This document shows positions 33,329-42,802 of a stretch of DNA of 64,000 nucleotides, one piece after another. The DNA is from Stutzerimonas stutzeri. Its GTDB lineage: Bacteria; Pseudomonadota; Gammaproteobacteria; Pseudomonadales; Pseudomonadaceae. Position 1 is the stretch's first letter, and every line of letters starts with the position of its first letter. The notes below the pieces were generated by a model. It did no database searches, was not told where the DNA came from, and was given only the letters and a program-made list of their open reading frames with translations. The stretch spans positions 62,001-126,000 of the forward strand of contig NZ_JAMOII010000004.1 in NCBI RefSeq assembly GCF_024448985.1, written 5' to 3'. A program made the translations under genes and the position numbers.

Positions 33329-35998
33329 ATGAAAATACATACCGATGCCGCCAGCCGTTTGGCGACCGAGGTTGTGACGCAGTTGCCAGTGCCTTCCAGG
33401 CTCGGGATGCTGCGTTTCGAGCGTTTGAACGAGTCCAGCTGGGCATTGCTCTATCTGGATCCCACTTGCGAACGTCACCTGGGCCAACCGGCGCACGAGT
33501 TATGCTCGTTGATCGACTCACCGTACGCCAGCCTGATGGAACCGGCGACACGCCTGCACATGCACGATGTCGTTCAGGCACAGCTAAGCGCCGAAGGCCA
33601 CTATTCCATTCGTTATTGTGTGCATGCGGCGATCGGCTCGCTGGAACTGCTGGAAATCGGCGAGCTGTGCCAACAGTATGGTCGGGAATTACTGCGCGGC
33701 TACCTGATCGTCGAACCCCGCTCAGCTGAAGCGACTCCGCAGCTGCAAGACTCCATGCTCAAGCTTTCTGCGGATCTTTATCAGAAAACCTCCGATGTGC
33801 ATCTCGAGCATCTGATTCGCTCACGCGCGCAACAGAGCTTGATCGTGCGCCTGGCACGGCACCGCTACAACTCGGCCAACCCCCAGCTCGAAGCAGCACA
33901 GCTGATCACCCAGGCCGCCAGCGAAGCCTATGGGATCGCCCGAGCGGCGATTTGGCACCTGAACGGCGACCAGCTCGAGGCCGTCGCCATATATCGGCGC
34001 GACAACGACAGCTACGAGCACCCACCCACGCTGGATATCGCTGCGTGCCCCCGCTACCTGGAGGCACTGCACAGCGGACGAGCGCTCGACGTGGTCAACG
34101 TTAACGAAGATCCTCGCACCCGGGAACTCGTCGCAAGCACTTTCAGACCGCGAAGCATCATTTCGGTACTGGATGCGACCATTCGAGTCGGCGGTGAGGT
34201 CATTGGCGTGCTCTGTCTGGAGCATTCGGGCGGTACGCGCAGCTGGCATGCCGACGAGGTGGCCTTTGTCGGCGAGCTGGCCGATCAGTACGCGCAGGTG
34301 CTGGCCAACCAGCAAAGGCTTAGCGCCACCCATACACTGCATTTGTTCAAGCGAGCAGTAGAGCAGAGCGCAAGCGCCTTCATTCTGGTCGACAAAAATG
34401 GCGTGGTCGATTACGTCAATCCGAGCTTCACCGCCATCACCCAATTTGCCGCAGAGGAAGTCTGCGGGCGCCGCCTCACAGAACTGACTGCACTGGAAAA
34501 CCTCGGCGAATTGCTTTTCGACACTTCCTCTAATCTGGCGAAAAGCAACAGCTGGCAAGGCGAGTTTCGCAGTCGACGCAAGGACCTCGAGCCGTACTGG
34601 GGCCAGCTTTCGATCTCCAAGGTGTATGGCGAAAACGGCGAGCTGACTCACTACATCGGCATCTACGAAGACGTCACCCATAGCAAGTTGGCGCAGCAAC
34701 ACATCGAACGCCTGGCCTATACCGATAATCTGACCAGTCTCGGCAATCGCCCCTTCTTCATCCGCAGCATCGAAGAGCGCTTCGCCAATGACAAGACGCC
34801 GCAGCTTTGCCTACTGCTGGTGGACATTGATAATTTCAAGCGCATCAACGACAGCCTTGGTCATCAGACCGGGGACAAGCTGCTGGCCAGCCTCGCGCGA
34901 CGCCTACGTAATAGCCTGAGCCGCGATAGCGTGCTGGCACGCTTCGCCAGTAACGAATTCGCACTCCTGCTCGACGGCATGGACCTTGAAGAAGGCCAGC
35001 ACCTGGCCAATCAGGTGCTGCGTATTCTGGAAAAACCACTGTTCGTCGACAAGCAGCTGATCAGTGTCAGCGGCTCCCTGGGTCTGGCCTGTGCCCCGCT
35101 GCACGGCCACGATCCGGAAACCTTGATGAAACACGCCGGCCAGGCCCTGCACAAAGCCAAGGCCAACGGTAAGAATCAGGTGCAGGTATTCACCGAAGCC
35201 CTGCATGCCGAAGCCAACTACAAGCTATTCGTGGAAAACAATTTGCGCCGCGCGCTGGCGCAGAACGAGCTTGAGGTTTTCTATCAACCCAAGCTTTGCC
35301 TGCGGACCGGACGACTGCAGGGGCTGGAAGCGCTACTGCGCTGGAATCATCCCGAAAAGGGCATGATCCGACCGGATCAGTTCATCAGCGTTGCCGAAGA
35401 AACCGGGCTGATCATCCCGATTGGCAAGTGGGTCGCGCGCGAGGCGTGCCGGATGGGGATAAAGCTTGCGGCGCTGGGCATCGGCGCGCCGCAGATGGCG
35501 ATAAATCTTTCGCCGAAACAGTTCTCCGACCCTGACCTAGTGGACTCGATTGCCGCCATTCTTTCCGAAGAGCAGCTGCCCCCAGGTTGCCTGGAGCTGG
35601 AGCTGACCGAAAGCCTGTTGCTCGAAGCCACCGAGGAGACACGCCAGCAGCTGATTGGACTGAAGGCGCTCGGTGTAACGCTGGCGATGGATGACTTCGG
35701 CACCGGCTACTCATCGTTGAGCTATCTGAAGAAGTTTCCCATCGACGTCATCAAGATCGATCGAAGCTTTATCAAGGACATTCCGGGCAACCAGGACGAT
35801 ATCGAAATTACTTCTGCGGTGATCGCCATGGCCCGCAACCTCAACCTGAAAGTCGTCGCCGAAGGCATCGAGACCACCGAGCAGCTGACCTTTCTTCGCC
35901 ACCAGCGTTGCGATATCGGACAGGGCTATCTGTTCGACAAGCCCATCCCCGGTACCCAGCTAATCGGTTCGCTCAGCCGTTATCAGCACTGGCTCTGA
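33329..35998 (+). CDS. dipA: c-di-GMP phosphodiesterase with degenerate GGDEF domain (DipA type)
   Basis: 889 residues: an N-terminal sensory part, a GAF-like region (about 170-310), a PAS domain with PAC tail (about 335-455; FILVDKNGVVDYVNPSF and YIGIYEDVT), a GGDEF domain whose site is ASNEF at 540-544, and an EAL domain with EAL at 667-669. Downstream EAL residues are intact (ELTESLLLE, DDFGTGYSSLSYL, KIDRSFIKDI). With the degenerate cyclase site it should hydrolyse c-di-GMP and so promote biofilm dispersal. ASNEF and the position between aceF and msrA match DipA (PA5017) of P. aeruginosa. No membrane helix is evident. Confidence 0.92.
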   Translation: MKIHTDAASRLATEVVTQLPVPSRLGMLRFERLNESSWALLYLDPTCERHLGQPAHELCSLIDSPYASLMEPATRLHMHDVVQAQLSAEGHYSIRYCVHAAIGSLELLEIGELCQQYGRELLRGYLIVEPRSAEATPQLQDSMLKLSADLYQKTSDVHLEHLIRSRAQQSLIVRLARHRYNSANPQLEAAQLITQAASEAYGIARAAIWHLNGDQLEAVAIYRRDNDSYEHPPTLDIAACPRYLEALHSGRALDVVNVNEDPRTRELVASTFRPRSIISVLDATIRVGGEVIGVLCLEHSGGTRSWHADEVAFVGELADQYAQVLANQQRLSATHTLHLFKRAVEQSASAFILVDKNGVVDYVNPSFTAITQFAAEEVCGRRLTELTALENLGELLFDTSSNLAKSNSWQGEFRSRRKDLEPYWGQLSISKVYGENGELTHYIGIYEDVTHSKLAQQHIERLAYTDNLTSLGNRPFFIRSIEERFANDKTPQLCLLLVDIDNFKRINDSLGHQTGDKLLASLARRLRNSLSRDSVLARFASNEFALLLDGMDLEEGQHLANQVLRILEKPLFVDKQLISVSGSLGLACAPLHGHDPETLMKHAGQALHKAKANGKNQVQVFTEALHAEANYKLFVENNLRRALAQNELEVFYQPKLCLRTGRLQGLEALLRWNHPEKGMIRPDQFISVAEETGLIIPIGKWVAREACRMGIKLAALGIGAPQMAINLSPKQFSDPDLVDSIAAILSEEQLPPGCLELELTESLLLEATEETRQQLIGLKALGVTLAMDDFGTGYSSLSYLKKFPIDVIKIDRSFIKDIPGNQDDIEITSAVIAMARNLNLKVVAEGIETTEQLTFLRHQRCDIGQGYLFDKPIPGTQLIGSLSRYQHWL

Positions 35999-36094
35999 GC
36001 CTTTCGTCAGCACACAGGCTGGCGGCAGCGTTTTGGTTTTGTCAGCTTGATAGCCTAGGCTTCCAGCAGTTCCTACCCAGGCTCGAGGATCAAC

Positions 36095-36742
36095 ATGACT
36101 CTGCGCTCACAAATTCTCGTTCACAAACAGGCTCTACCCGACGCCGGACAGGCGCTACCCGGACGCGCCACGGCGGTTCCGGTGCCCGAGGCTCATTTCG
36201 TCAACGGCAACCCGCTACAGCCCCCCTTCCCGGCCCACTTGCAGCAGGCATTGTTCGCCATGGGCTGCTTCTGGGGGGCGGAGCGGCGGTTCTGGGAGCA
36301 GCTTGGTGTCTGGACCACCGCGGTGGGCTATGCCGGAGGCCACACGCCAAACCCCACGTATGAAGAAGTCTGCTCCGGCCTCACCGGGCACACCGAGGCC
36401 GTGCTGGTCGTTTTCGACCCACAGCAAATCAGCTACCGCGAACTGCTCAAGCTATTCTGGGAGACGCACAACCCGACCCAAGGCATGCGGCAGGGCAACG
36501 ACATCGGCACTCAGTATCGCTCAGCGATCTACTGCCTCGACGAAACCCAATTGAACGAAGCGCGCGCCAGCGAAGAGCGTTTTCAGGCAGAGTTGACCAG
36601 GCATGGACTTGGCGGCATCACCACGGAGATTGATAAGGCCCCCGCGTTCTATTACGCCGAGGCTTATCACCAGCAATATCTTGCGAAGAATCCGGGCGGT
36701 TATTGCGGGCTGGGTAGTACTGGCGTTTGTATGCCACTCTGA
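36095..36742 (+). CDS. msrA: Peptide-methionine (S)-S-oxide reductase MsrA
   Basis: Repairs oxidised methionine. The 215 residues contain the catalytic [11 protein letters not shown] with Cys58, the substrate site [22 protein letters not shown], and resolving/recycling Cys204 and Cys212 in the tail [12 protein letters not shown]. This is the long form of the family with an N-terminal extension of about 50 residues. GAGGA precedes the ATG at 36095. No signal peptide is seen, so it is cytoplasmic. Thioredoxin is the expected reductant. Confidence 0.96.
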   Translation: MTLRSQILVHKQALPDAGQALPGRATAVPVPEAHFVNGNPLQPPFPAHLQQALFAMGCFWGAERRFWEQLGVWTTAVGYAGGHTPNPTYEEVCSGLTGHTEAVLVVFDPQQISYRELLKLFWETHNPTQGMRQGNDIGTQYRSAIYCLDETQLNEARASEERFQAELTRHGLGGITTEIDKAPAFYYAEAYHQQYLAKNPGGYCGLGSTGVCMPL

Positions 36743-36815
36743 GATCAAGCATTAATGCCTGAGGCCACACAGCGGCTCGGGCAATGCTTCCTGCCAGTTT
36801 TTGGAAGGCCTCTGC

Positions 36816-36844
36816 CAAAAAAAGAAAACCCCGCCGAAGCGGGG
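36816..36844 (-). terminator. Strong rho-independent terminator (minus direction)
   Basis: Read on the minus strand, GCCCCGC pairs with GCGGGG around a TTCG tetraloop (stem 36829-36844) and is followed by TTTTCTTTTTTT. It would end transcripts from the acyl-CoA dehydrogenase about 300 bases upstream, or from a short RNA in the gap. Confidence 0.8.
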
Positions 36845-37000
36845 CCTTTGCAGACTGAATCCTGACATCCGTGACTTGCGCCGTCCTGGCGTCGTTCCGC
36901 TACGCTTCCGTATTTTTTGTGCGCTTCCCTACGCCGCGTCCATAGCGCAAAAGACTACCGTCCAGCTGAATAAACCTGTAGTAGCCATCTGCACCGCAAT

Positions 37001-37061
37001 TTGTAAGCCATTACTTACAAGAAACTCATCCTTGAGTCGGCTTGTAAGCCATTGGCTACAA
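37001..37061. promoter_or_regulatory. Two palindromic sites in a convergent gap
   Basis: TTGTAAGCCATTACTTACAA (37001-37020) has 7-base arms TTGTAAG/CTTACAA, and TTGTAAGCCATTGGCTACAA (37042-37061) has near-matching arms with one shifted base. Centres are 41 bases apart. They look like a TetR-type operator pair but have no gene start next to them. Confidence 0.5.
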
Positions 37062-37147
37062 ACGATGCGGAACTATGACTGGCGTAGTGGCGCCTTGTTC
37101 CCAGAGCTGGCTAATTAATTTCATTGTGCCTTTACGGGTTGAGCGTT

Positions 37148-38926
37148 TCAGAATTGCGCTGCTTCGAGCAGATAGAGCGAGTCGCTGCCCGCCCGGACCG
37201 ATGCGCTCAACGAATGAATACGGGGCAGCAGGCGCGCAAAGAAGAAACGTGCCGTGCCAAGCTTGCTGGCATAGAAATCGTCCTGCTCTTCCTTGCCCAA
37301 TGCTGCGCCTGCCATGCGAGCCCACATATAGGCGTAGGCGGTGTAGCCGAAAACATGCAGATATTCGACCGAGGCGGCACCTATTTCATTAGGGTTGCGC
37401 TTGGCGCTATCAAGGACGAACGCAGTAAGCTCATCAAGATTTTCCAGCGCTGCCTTGAGCGGCGCGACAAATTCGTCCAACTCGGCACTCGTGGTAGAGC
37501 AGTAGTTTCGAATTTCTTCTGCAAAAGCGTTGTAGAGCTCACCGCCGCTGCCTACAACCTTGCGCCCCACCAGATCCAGCGCCTGAATACCGTTGGTGCC
37601 CTCGTATATCTGGGTAATACGGCAGTCGCGCACCAGCTGTTCCTGGCCCCACTCGCGAATGAAGCCATGACCGCCGAAGATTTGCTGGCCATGCACCGTG
37701 GTTTCCAAGCCCATATCGGTAAGGAACGCCTTGGCCACCGGCGTCAGCAGCGCCACCTGCGCTTCAGCGCGCTGACGTGCCTCGGCATGCTCGCTGAACT
37801 TGGCAATATCCAGCTGCAACGCGACGTAGCTGGAGAATGCGCGGCCACCCTCGTTCAGCGCCTTCATGGTCAGCAGCATGCGCCGAACGTCCGGGTGCAC
37901 GATGATCGGATCGGCCACTTTGTCCTGCGCGACAGGGCCGGCCGGGGCGCGGCTCTGCACACGCTCGCGCGCATATTCGATGGCGCTCTGGTAGGACCGC
38001 TCGCCAGTAGCCAGTCCTTGGATACCAACACCCAGGCGCTCGTAGTTCATCATGGTGAACATCGCCGCCAGGCCCTTGTTCGGCTCGCCGACCATCCACC
38101 CGACAGCACCATCGAAGTTCATCACGCAGGTCGCCGAAGCCTGGATGCCCATCTTGTGCTCGATCGAGCCGCAGCTCAGGCTGTTGCGCTCGCCCAGGCT
38201 GCCGTCGTCGTTGACCATGACCTTGGGCACGAGAAACAGCGAGATACCGCGCGAGCCGGCCGGCGCATCCGGCAGCTTGGCCAATACCAGGTGGATGATG
38301 TTCTCGGTCAGGTCGTGCTCGCCGCCGGTAATGAAAATTTTGGTCCCGCTGACTTTGTAGCTGCCATCAGCCTGCGGCTCGGCCTTGGTGCGAATGATGC
38401 CCAGATCAGTACCGGCATGCGGCTCTGTCAGGCACATCGAGCCGGCCCAGGTTCCGGCATACATGTTCGGCAGATACTTCTGCTTTAGCTCTTCGCTGGC
38501 GTGGGCGTAGATCGACAGACAGGCGCCAGAGGTCAGCATCGGATAGAGGCCGAACGCCAAGCTAGCGGAGTTCATCATTTCTTCGACCTGAGCCGAGATC
38601 GCCTTCGGCATGCCCATACCGCCGTAGGCCGGATCACCACCCACGCCGACCCAGCCACCTTCGGCATACAAGCGATAGGCCTCGGGGTAACCGGCCGGCG
38701 TGCTGACCGCGCCACCGGCCCAGTGACAGCCTTCCTCGTCGCCGCTGCGGTTGAGCGGGGCGATGGTGTTGGCGGTAATCTTGCCCGCCTCCTCAAGAAT
38801 GGCATCGGCGGTTTCCGCGTCCACGACCTCAGCCAGCGCTGGCAACGTCTGCCAGAGCTTCGGGGCATCGAAGACTTCATTCAGGACGAATCGCATATCG
38901 CGCAGCGGTGCTTTGTAATCAGCCAT
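37148..38926 (-). CDS. Acyl-CoA dehydrogenase, FadE-like, 592 residues
   Basis: Flavoenzyme introducing the first double bond in fatty acid beta-oxidation. The long bacterial form has an N-terminal extension, the central acyl-CoA dehydrogenase domains ([40 protein letters not shown]) and a C-terminal helical domain. The catalytic-base region IYEGTNGIQALDLVGRK is intact. The start is the ATG at 38926 ([14 protein letters not shown]). It shares the ADYKAPLRD-type N-terminus with the enzyme at 40674, so the two are paralogues. The membrane-associated GGDEF gene lies between them. Chain-length preference cannot be told. Confidence 0.92.
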   Translation of the reverse strand: MADYKAPLRDMRFVLNEVFDAPKLWQTLPALAEVVDAETADAILEEAGKITANTIAPLNRSGDEEGCHWAGGAVSTPAGYPEAYRLYAEGGWVGVGGDPAYGGMGMPKAISAQVEEMMNSASLAFGLYPMLTSGACLSIYAHASEELKQKYLPNMYAGTWAGSMCLTEPHAGTDLGIIRTKAEPQADGSYKVSGTKIFITGGEHDLTENIIHLVLAKLPDAPAGSRGISLFLVPKVMVNDDGSLGERNSLSCGSIEHKMGIQASATCVMNFDGAVGWMVGEPNKGLAAMFTMMNYERLGVGIQGLATGERSYQSAIEYARERVQSRAPAGPVAQDKVADPIIVHPDVRRMLLTMKALNEGGRAFSSYVALQLDIAKFSEHAEARQRAEAQVALLTPVAKAFLTDMGLETTVHGQQIFGGHGFIREWGQEQLVRDCRITQIYEGTNGIQALDLVGRKVVGSGGELYNAFAEEIRNYCSTTSAELDEFVAPLKAALENLDELTAFVLDSAKRNPNEIGAASVEYLHVFGYTAYAYMWARMAGAALGKEEQDDFYASKLGTARFFFARLLPRIHSLSASVRAGSDSLYLLEAAQF

Positions 38927-39050
38927 GGGGAGAGACCTCGCAGAAAACATGACGCCGGGCCGGTTGGCCGCAGGAGTTTTGCGAGTCTAACTGAAGACCA
39001 ATCGGCGCCCGAAGCGTCTTAAAGTGACTGATCGGTTCTCATGCTGACGC

Positions 39051-39063
39051 CGTCACGGTGACG
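39051..39063. promoter_or_regulatory. CGTCAC-G-GTGACG palindrome between an acyl-CoA dehydrogenase and a GGDEF gene
   Basis: A perfect 13-base inverted repeat 125 bases before the acyl-CoA dehydrogenase start and 20 bases after the GGDEF gene stop. It could be an operator for the dehydrogenase or a short hairpin at the end of the GGDEF message. No T-run follows it. Confidence 0.3.
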
Positions 39064-39083
39064 TGATGGCGAGGCCACGACCG

Positions 39084-40388
39084 CTAGGCATCAGCGGCCG
39101 AACGCGTTGCCGTCCGCACCGCACCGCGCCGGTTTTCACCATGCGAGCGAATGCAGTTGCGCCCCGCACTCTTGGCGCTATAAAGCGCCTGATCAGCATT
39201 TTTGATGACTTCCTCCGGACTGCGCTGCGTCATCAGCCGTTCGGCCACGCCAATGCTGATAGTCACCGAGGCCACTGCCGCCGAGCTGTTACCACGACGC
39301 TGCCGCCCTCGCTCCGCGTTCTTTGGGCGATTCGATTTGTCCCGTAGCTGCAATGGATAGTCCTCGACCGCCTGCCGGACGGCCTCCAGATGCACCAGAC
39401 AATGCTCCAGATCGCGGCCCGGAAACACCAGCGCGAACTCTTCACCCCCGTAACGATAGGCACGCCCGCCGCCACCCACCTTGCGCAACCGACTCGCAAC
39501 CAGTCGCAACACCTGATCGCCGACATCGTGGCCATGGGTGTCATTGAACGCCTTGAAACGGTCCACATCGGCCATGGCTATGACGTAACTGCGCCCCAGC
39601 CGCTGTAGCCGTTCGTTGAGAGCCCGGCGTCCGGGAAGGCCGGTCAGCTCATCACGGAACGCCATCTGGTAGGCCTCCTGCGCGATCGCTACTACCAGCA
39701 TCAACATCAGCAGGCTACTCATGACATTGAGCGTGCCCGGCCGACTGAACACCTGCGGCAGCATCAGCAGCAAACCAAACAGGGCGACGAACTGAGCGGC
39801 ATGCACCGGGCGCGGACGCCGCAGGTATTGCACCAGTAAGCCAGTCAGCGCCACCAGAAAGACCGGATAGGCCAGTTGGATCAGTTGCAGCCAGTCCGTC
39901 TGCAGGGAGGGCCAACGAATCACCACCAGCCAGTTGAGCGTGGCCTCGGGAAACCGTCGCGCCAGAGCCAGGGCCAACACCGACACGGCAAACAGCACAG
40001 CGAGGCGCGCCAAGTCATCTTGCAGCAGATGAGCACGCTCGCGCCAAAGCGCGTAGAGCCCGTAAAGCGCAGGCGACAGCAGGCTGCAGAGATGAAACGT
40101 CATTGCAGCTTCCGGCAACAACGCGCCTGTGAGCCGGTAATGATCGACCTGGGTGTCCAACAGAAAATAGACGAGATAGACCACCAGCAACAGAAAGCCC
40201 TCGCGAACCCGGGCATAGGCGATACAGAACACGCCACCGAGCAATAGCAGAACAGTCGGCAGTACGTTGAACAGCGATGTGAAGAACTCGTTGAGATTCG
40301 TCTGCCGCGCAGCGATCAGCGAGCCAAATAGCAAGGCCAGCGGTGCATATAGATGACTAAGAAGGCGTGCAGCATTCAGGCGAGGCAC
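39084..40388 (-). CDS. Membrane-bound diguanylate cyclase
   Basis: 434 residues. The first 235 or so form about seven hydrophobic helices resembling a multi-helix sensor, and the rest is a GGDEF domain with FRDELTGLPGRRALNER, the metal-binding DVDRFKAFNDTHGHDVGD and an intact GGEEF site at 314-318. The inhibitory RxxD site that usually precedes GGEEF by a few residues is not seen, so product feedback may be absent. A basic insertion (NRPKNAERGRQRRGN) sits inside the catalytic domain near 365. It makes c-di-GMP, the opposite of DipA. The signal sensed is unknown. Confidence 0.9.
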   Translation of the reverse strand: MPRLNAARLLSHLYAPLALLFGSLIAARQTNLNEFFTSLFNVLPTVLLLLGGVFCIAYARVREGFLLLVVYLVYFLLDTQVDHYRLTGALLPEAAMTFHLCSLLSPALYGLYALWRERAHLLQDDLARLAVLFAVSVLALALARRFPEATLNWLVVIRWPSLQTDWLQLIQLAYPVFLVALTGLLVQYLRRPRPVHAAQFVALFGLLLMLPQVFSRPGTLNVMSSLLMLMLVVAIAQEAYQMAFRDELTGLPGRRALNERLQRLGRSYVIAMADVDRFKAFNDTHGHDVGDQVLRLVASRLRKVGGGGRAYRYGGEEFALVFPGRDLEHCLVHLEAVRQAVEDYPLQLRDKSNRPKNAERGRQRRGNSSAAVASVTISIGVAERLMTQRSPEEVIKNADQALYSAKSAGRNCIRSHGENRRGAVRTATRSAADA

Positions 40389-40484
40389 GACGGCTCCGGC
40401 AGATGGTCGCGAGAACCAGGCATTGTGCCATTACTCGACCAGGCGATCACCCAGATCGAGCGTGAGCACCTTTTGATTGGAATG

Positions 40485-40511
40485 AAAAGCCACTGGCGAA
40501 GCAGTGGTTTC
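40485..40511. terminator. Bidirectional stem-loop upstream of the GGDEF gene
   Basis: CCACTG (40490-40495) pairs with CAGTGG (40502-40507) around GCGAAG, flanked by AAAAG and TTTC. On the minus strand the stem is followed by CTTTTC. With the stem at 40600 it forms a tandem stop after the acyl-CoA dehydrogenase. Confidence 0.4.
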
Positions 40512-40589
40512 AAGTAACGACAATAGCGGGGCACGCGGACATCGATGTCTATTCCGATCGTTCCACAGCAAGCCTATAACGAATGCCCT

Positions 40590-40620
40590 ATAAAAACGAA
40601 ACCCCGCGATCAGCGGGGTT
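40590..40620 (-). terminator. Rho-independent terminator after the acyl-CoA dehydrogenase at 40674
   Basis: AACCCCGC pairs with GCGGGGTT (40600-40607 with 40613-40620) around a 5-base loop. On the minus strand it is followed by TCGTTTTTA. It lies 54 bases after the dehydrogenase stop. Confidence 0.8.
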
Positions 40621-40673
40621 CGTCATCAGTCTGAGTCCATTGCCAAGGCAACGGATCTCAGCTCAGCACAACC

Positions 40674-42479
40674 TTAGTACGCCAGCTCGAAGTGAGCCTC
40701 ATCCATATCCATCAGGTTGTCAGCACCGGACAGCATGGTTTCGACGTGGGTGCGGGTGCGCGGCAGGATACGCTGGAAGTAGAAGCGTGCGGTCTGCACC
40801 TTGGCGGTGTAGAAACCATCGCTGTCTTCGCCGGCTGCGATCTTTTCGGAGGCCAGGCGCGCCATGTCAGCCCAGAAGTAGGCCAGGCAGGCGTAACCGC
40901 AGTACATCAGGTAATCCACCGAAGCGGCACCTACTTCTTCGCGGTTCTTCATCGCAGCCATGCCGACCTTCATGGTCAGGTCGCCCCACTCCTTGTTCAG
41001 CTTGGCCAGCGGCTCGACGAATTGCTTGACCGCCTCGTTGCCTTCGTTGGCCTGGCAGAACTTGTGCACCACCTTGGTGAAACCCTTCAGCGCTTCGCCC
41101 TGGGTCATCAGCACCTTGCGGCCCAGCAGGTCGAGTGCCTGGATGCCGGTGGTGCCTTCGTACAGCATCGAGATACGGCTGTCGCGAACGTTCTGCTCCA
41201 TGCCCCACTCAGCGATGAAGCCATGGCCGCCGTAGATCTGCACGCCATGGTTGGCGGCTTCGAAACCGACTTCAGTCATGAATGCTTTGGCGATCGGGGT
41301 CAGGAACGCGAGCATGGCGTCGGCGGCTTTGCGCTCGGCTTCATCCTTGCTGCGCTGAACGATGTCGACCTGCTTGGCGGCGAAATACATCATCGCCCGG
41401 TTGCCTTCGGCAAACGCCTTCATGGTCAGCAGCATGCGGCGCACGTCGGGGTGCACGATGATTGGGTCAGCCGCCTTTTCGGGTGCCTTCGGACCGGTCA
41501 GCGAACGCATCTGCAGACGCTCACGCGCATACTTGATTCCGCCCTGGAAGCCGATTTCGGCATGTGCCAGACCCTGCAGTGCGGTTCCCAGGCGCGCCGT
41601 GTTCATGAAGGTGAACATGCAGTTCAGGCCCTTGTTCGGTGGGCCGATCAGGAAGCCAGTGGCGCCGTCGAAGTTCATCACACAGGTGGCGTTACCGTGA
41701 ATGCCCATCTTGTGTTCCAGGGAGCCGCAAGAAACGCCATTGCGCTCACCCACGCCACCTTCGGCGTTCGGCAGGAACTTCGGCACGATGAACAGGGAGA
41801 TCCCTTTTGTTCCGGCCGGTGCATCGGGTAGGCGAGCCAGAACGATATGGACGATGTTATCCGCCATGTCGTGTTCACCGGCGGAGATGAAAATCTTGGT
41901 ACCGGAAACCTTATAGCTGCCATCGGCCTGAGGCTCAGCCTTGGTGCGCAGCATGCCTAGGTCAGTGCCGCAATGCGGCTCGGTCAGGCACATGGTGCCG
42001 GTCCACTCGCCAGATACCAGCTTGGTCAGGTAAGCCTGCTGCTGCTCGGGCGTGCCGTGTGCATGCAGCGTATTCATCGCGCCATGGGAGAGGCCCGGGT
42101 ACATGCCCCAGGACCAGTTGGCTTCACCGATCATTTCGCTGATGGCAAGGCCCAGCGATTCCGGCAGACCCTGACCGCCATGCTCGACATCATGGGCCAG
42201 GCTCGGCCAGCCGCCTTCTACGAACTGCTGGTAGGCCTCCTTGAAGCCGGTCGGCGTTTTTACGCCCGACTCGCTCCAGGTACAGCCTTCCAGGTCACCG
42301 ACGCGATTCAGCGGGGCGATGACCTGCTCACAGAACTTGGCGCCTTCGTCGAGAATGGCGTTGACCATGTCCGGGGTGGCATCTTCACAACCCGGAAGGC
42401 TCTGATAGTGCGCTTCGTAGCCGAGCAGTTCGTCACGTACGAAACGGATATCGCGCAAGGGGGCCTTGTAATCAGGCAT
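40674..42479 (-). CDS. Acyl-CoA dehydrogenase, FadE-like, under a PsrA-type promoter
   Basis: 601 residues of the same long family as the enzyme at 37148: [14 protein letters not shown] start, [52 protein letters not shown] and the catalytic [17 protein letters not shown]. The upstream gap holds two tandem C/GAAAC-N4-GTTTG/C sites overlapping a -35-like TTGACC, so repression by PsrA and relief by long-chain acyl-CoA is predicted. The gene ends before a strong terminator. It matches in place the acyl-CoA dehydrogenase beyond bioD in P. aeruginosa (PA0506 as I recall). Confidence 0.93.
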   Translation of the reverse strand: MPDYKAPLRDIRFVRDELLGYEAHYQSLPGCEDATPDMVNAILDEGAKFCEQVIAPLNRVGDLEGCTWSESGVKTPTGFKEAYQQFVEGGWPSLAHDVEHGGQGLPESLGLAISEMIGEANWSWGMYPGLSHGAMNTLHAHGTPEQQQAYLTKLVSGEWTGTMCLTEPHCGTDLGMLRTKAEPQADGSYKVSGTKIFISAGEHDMADNIVHIVLARLPDAPAGTKGISLFIVPKFLPNAEGGVGERNGVSCGSLEHKMGIHGNATCVMNFDGATGFLIGPPNKGLNCMFTFMNTARLGTALQGLAHAEIGFQGGIKYARERLQMRSLTGPKAPEKAADPIIVHPDVRRMLLTMKAFAEGNRAMMYFAAKQVDIVQRSKDEAERKAADAMLAFLTPIAKAFMTEVGFEAANHGVQIYGGHGFIAEWGMEQNVRDSRISMLYEGTTGIQALDLLGRKVLMTQGEALKGFTKVVHKFCQANEGNEAVKQFVEPLAKLNKEWGDLTMKVGMAAMKNREEVGAASVDYLMYCGYACLAYFWADMARLASEKIAAGEDSDGFYTAKVQTARFYFQRILPRTRTHVETMLSGADNLMDMDEAHFELAY

Positions 42480-42802
42480 AGCGTAAACCTCAGCGGTGGG
42501 TTCTTTGATTCAGGTGACCGACCGGCCACTCTTGGATTTGGATTGTGACCGCCTACACGGCAGGTCAAACAGGCGTTTGAAACATACGTTTCGCCCTGCG
42601 CGATGTCAAGCAGGGGCCAGGACGCCATTGGTCGGGAGCGCCTCTCTAATAAGAGTCTAGAAATGAGATGGCCGTAGGGCTGTGCCGCTGCTTACGCAGT
42701 TCGAACAGGCGACAAGAAACGCCATGCGCACAGCAACGCGGCTCGCAGCGAAACAGCAACAACCGAGGAAGGAAGGATTTCGGACAGACCGACCGGAGGG
42801 AG
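42480..42802. other. 323-base gap with promoter of the acyl-CoA dehydrogenase
   Basis: The leftmost part carries the leader and PsrA-type sites of the dehydrogenase. The rest (about 42600-42802) shows no gene or strong motif and should hold the 3' untranslated end of the small gene at 42803. Confidence 0.5.
42563..42592 (-). promoter_or_regulatory. Tandem PsrA-type operators over a -35 element
   Basis: CAAAC-AGGC-GTTTG (42566-42579) and GAAAC-ATAC-GTTTC (42579-42592) both fit the G/CAAAC-N2-4-GTTTG/C pattern established for PsrA, share one base and have centres 13 bases apart. On the minus strand TTGACC (42568-42563) overlaps the first site and could be the -35, with CACAAT-like sequence as a poor -10. 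Confidence 0.7.

Larger units (their letters stand above)
36743..37147. other. 405-base convergent gap: terminator, two palindromes, no clear gene
   Basis: This gap lies between the 3' ends of msrA and an acyl-CoA dehydrogenase. It holds a strong terminator (near 36816-36844), two 20-base palindromic sites (37001-37020 and 37042-37061) and no convincing coding frame; a 17-codon frame at 37065-37118 has no ribosome site. It coincides with a change of gene neighbourhood relative to P. aeruginosa, so it may be a rearrangement scar. Confidence 0.5.

Noticed and set aside
37124-38488. A 454-codon plus-strand open frame opposite the acyl-CoA dehydrogenase
   Set aside because: It lies antisense to a well-conserved enzyme, with no ribosome site and His/Gln-rich shadow composition.
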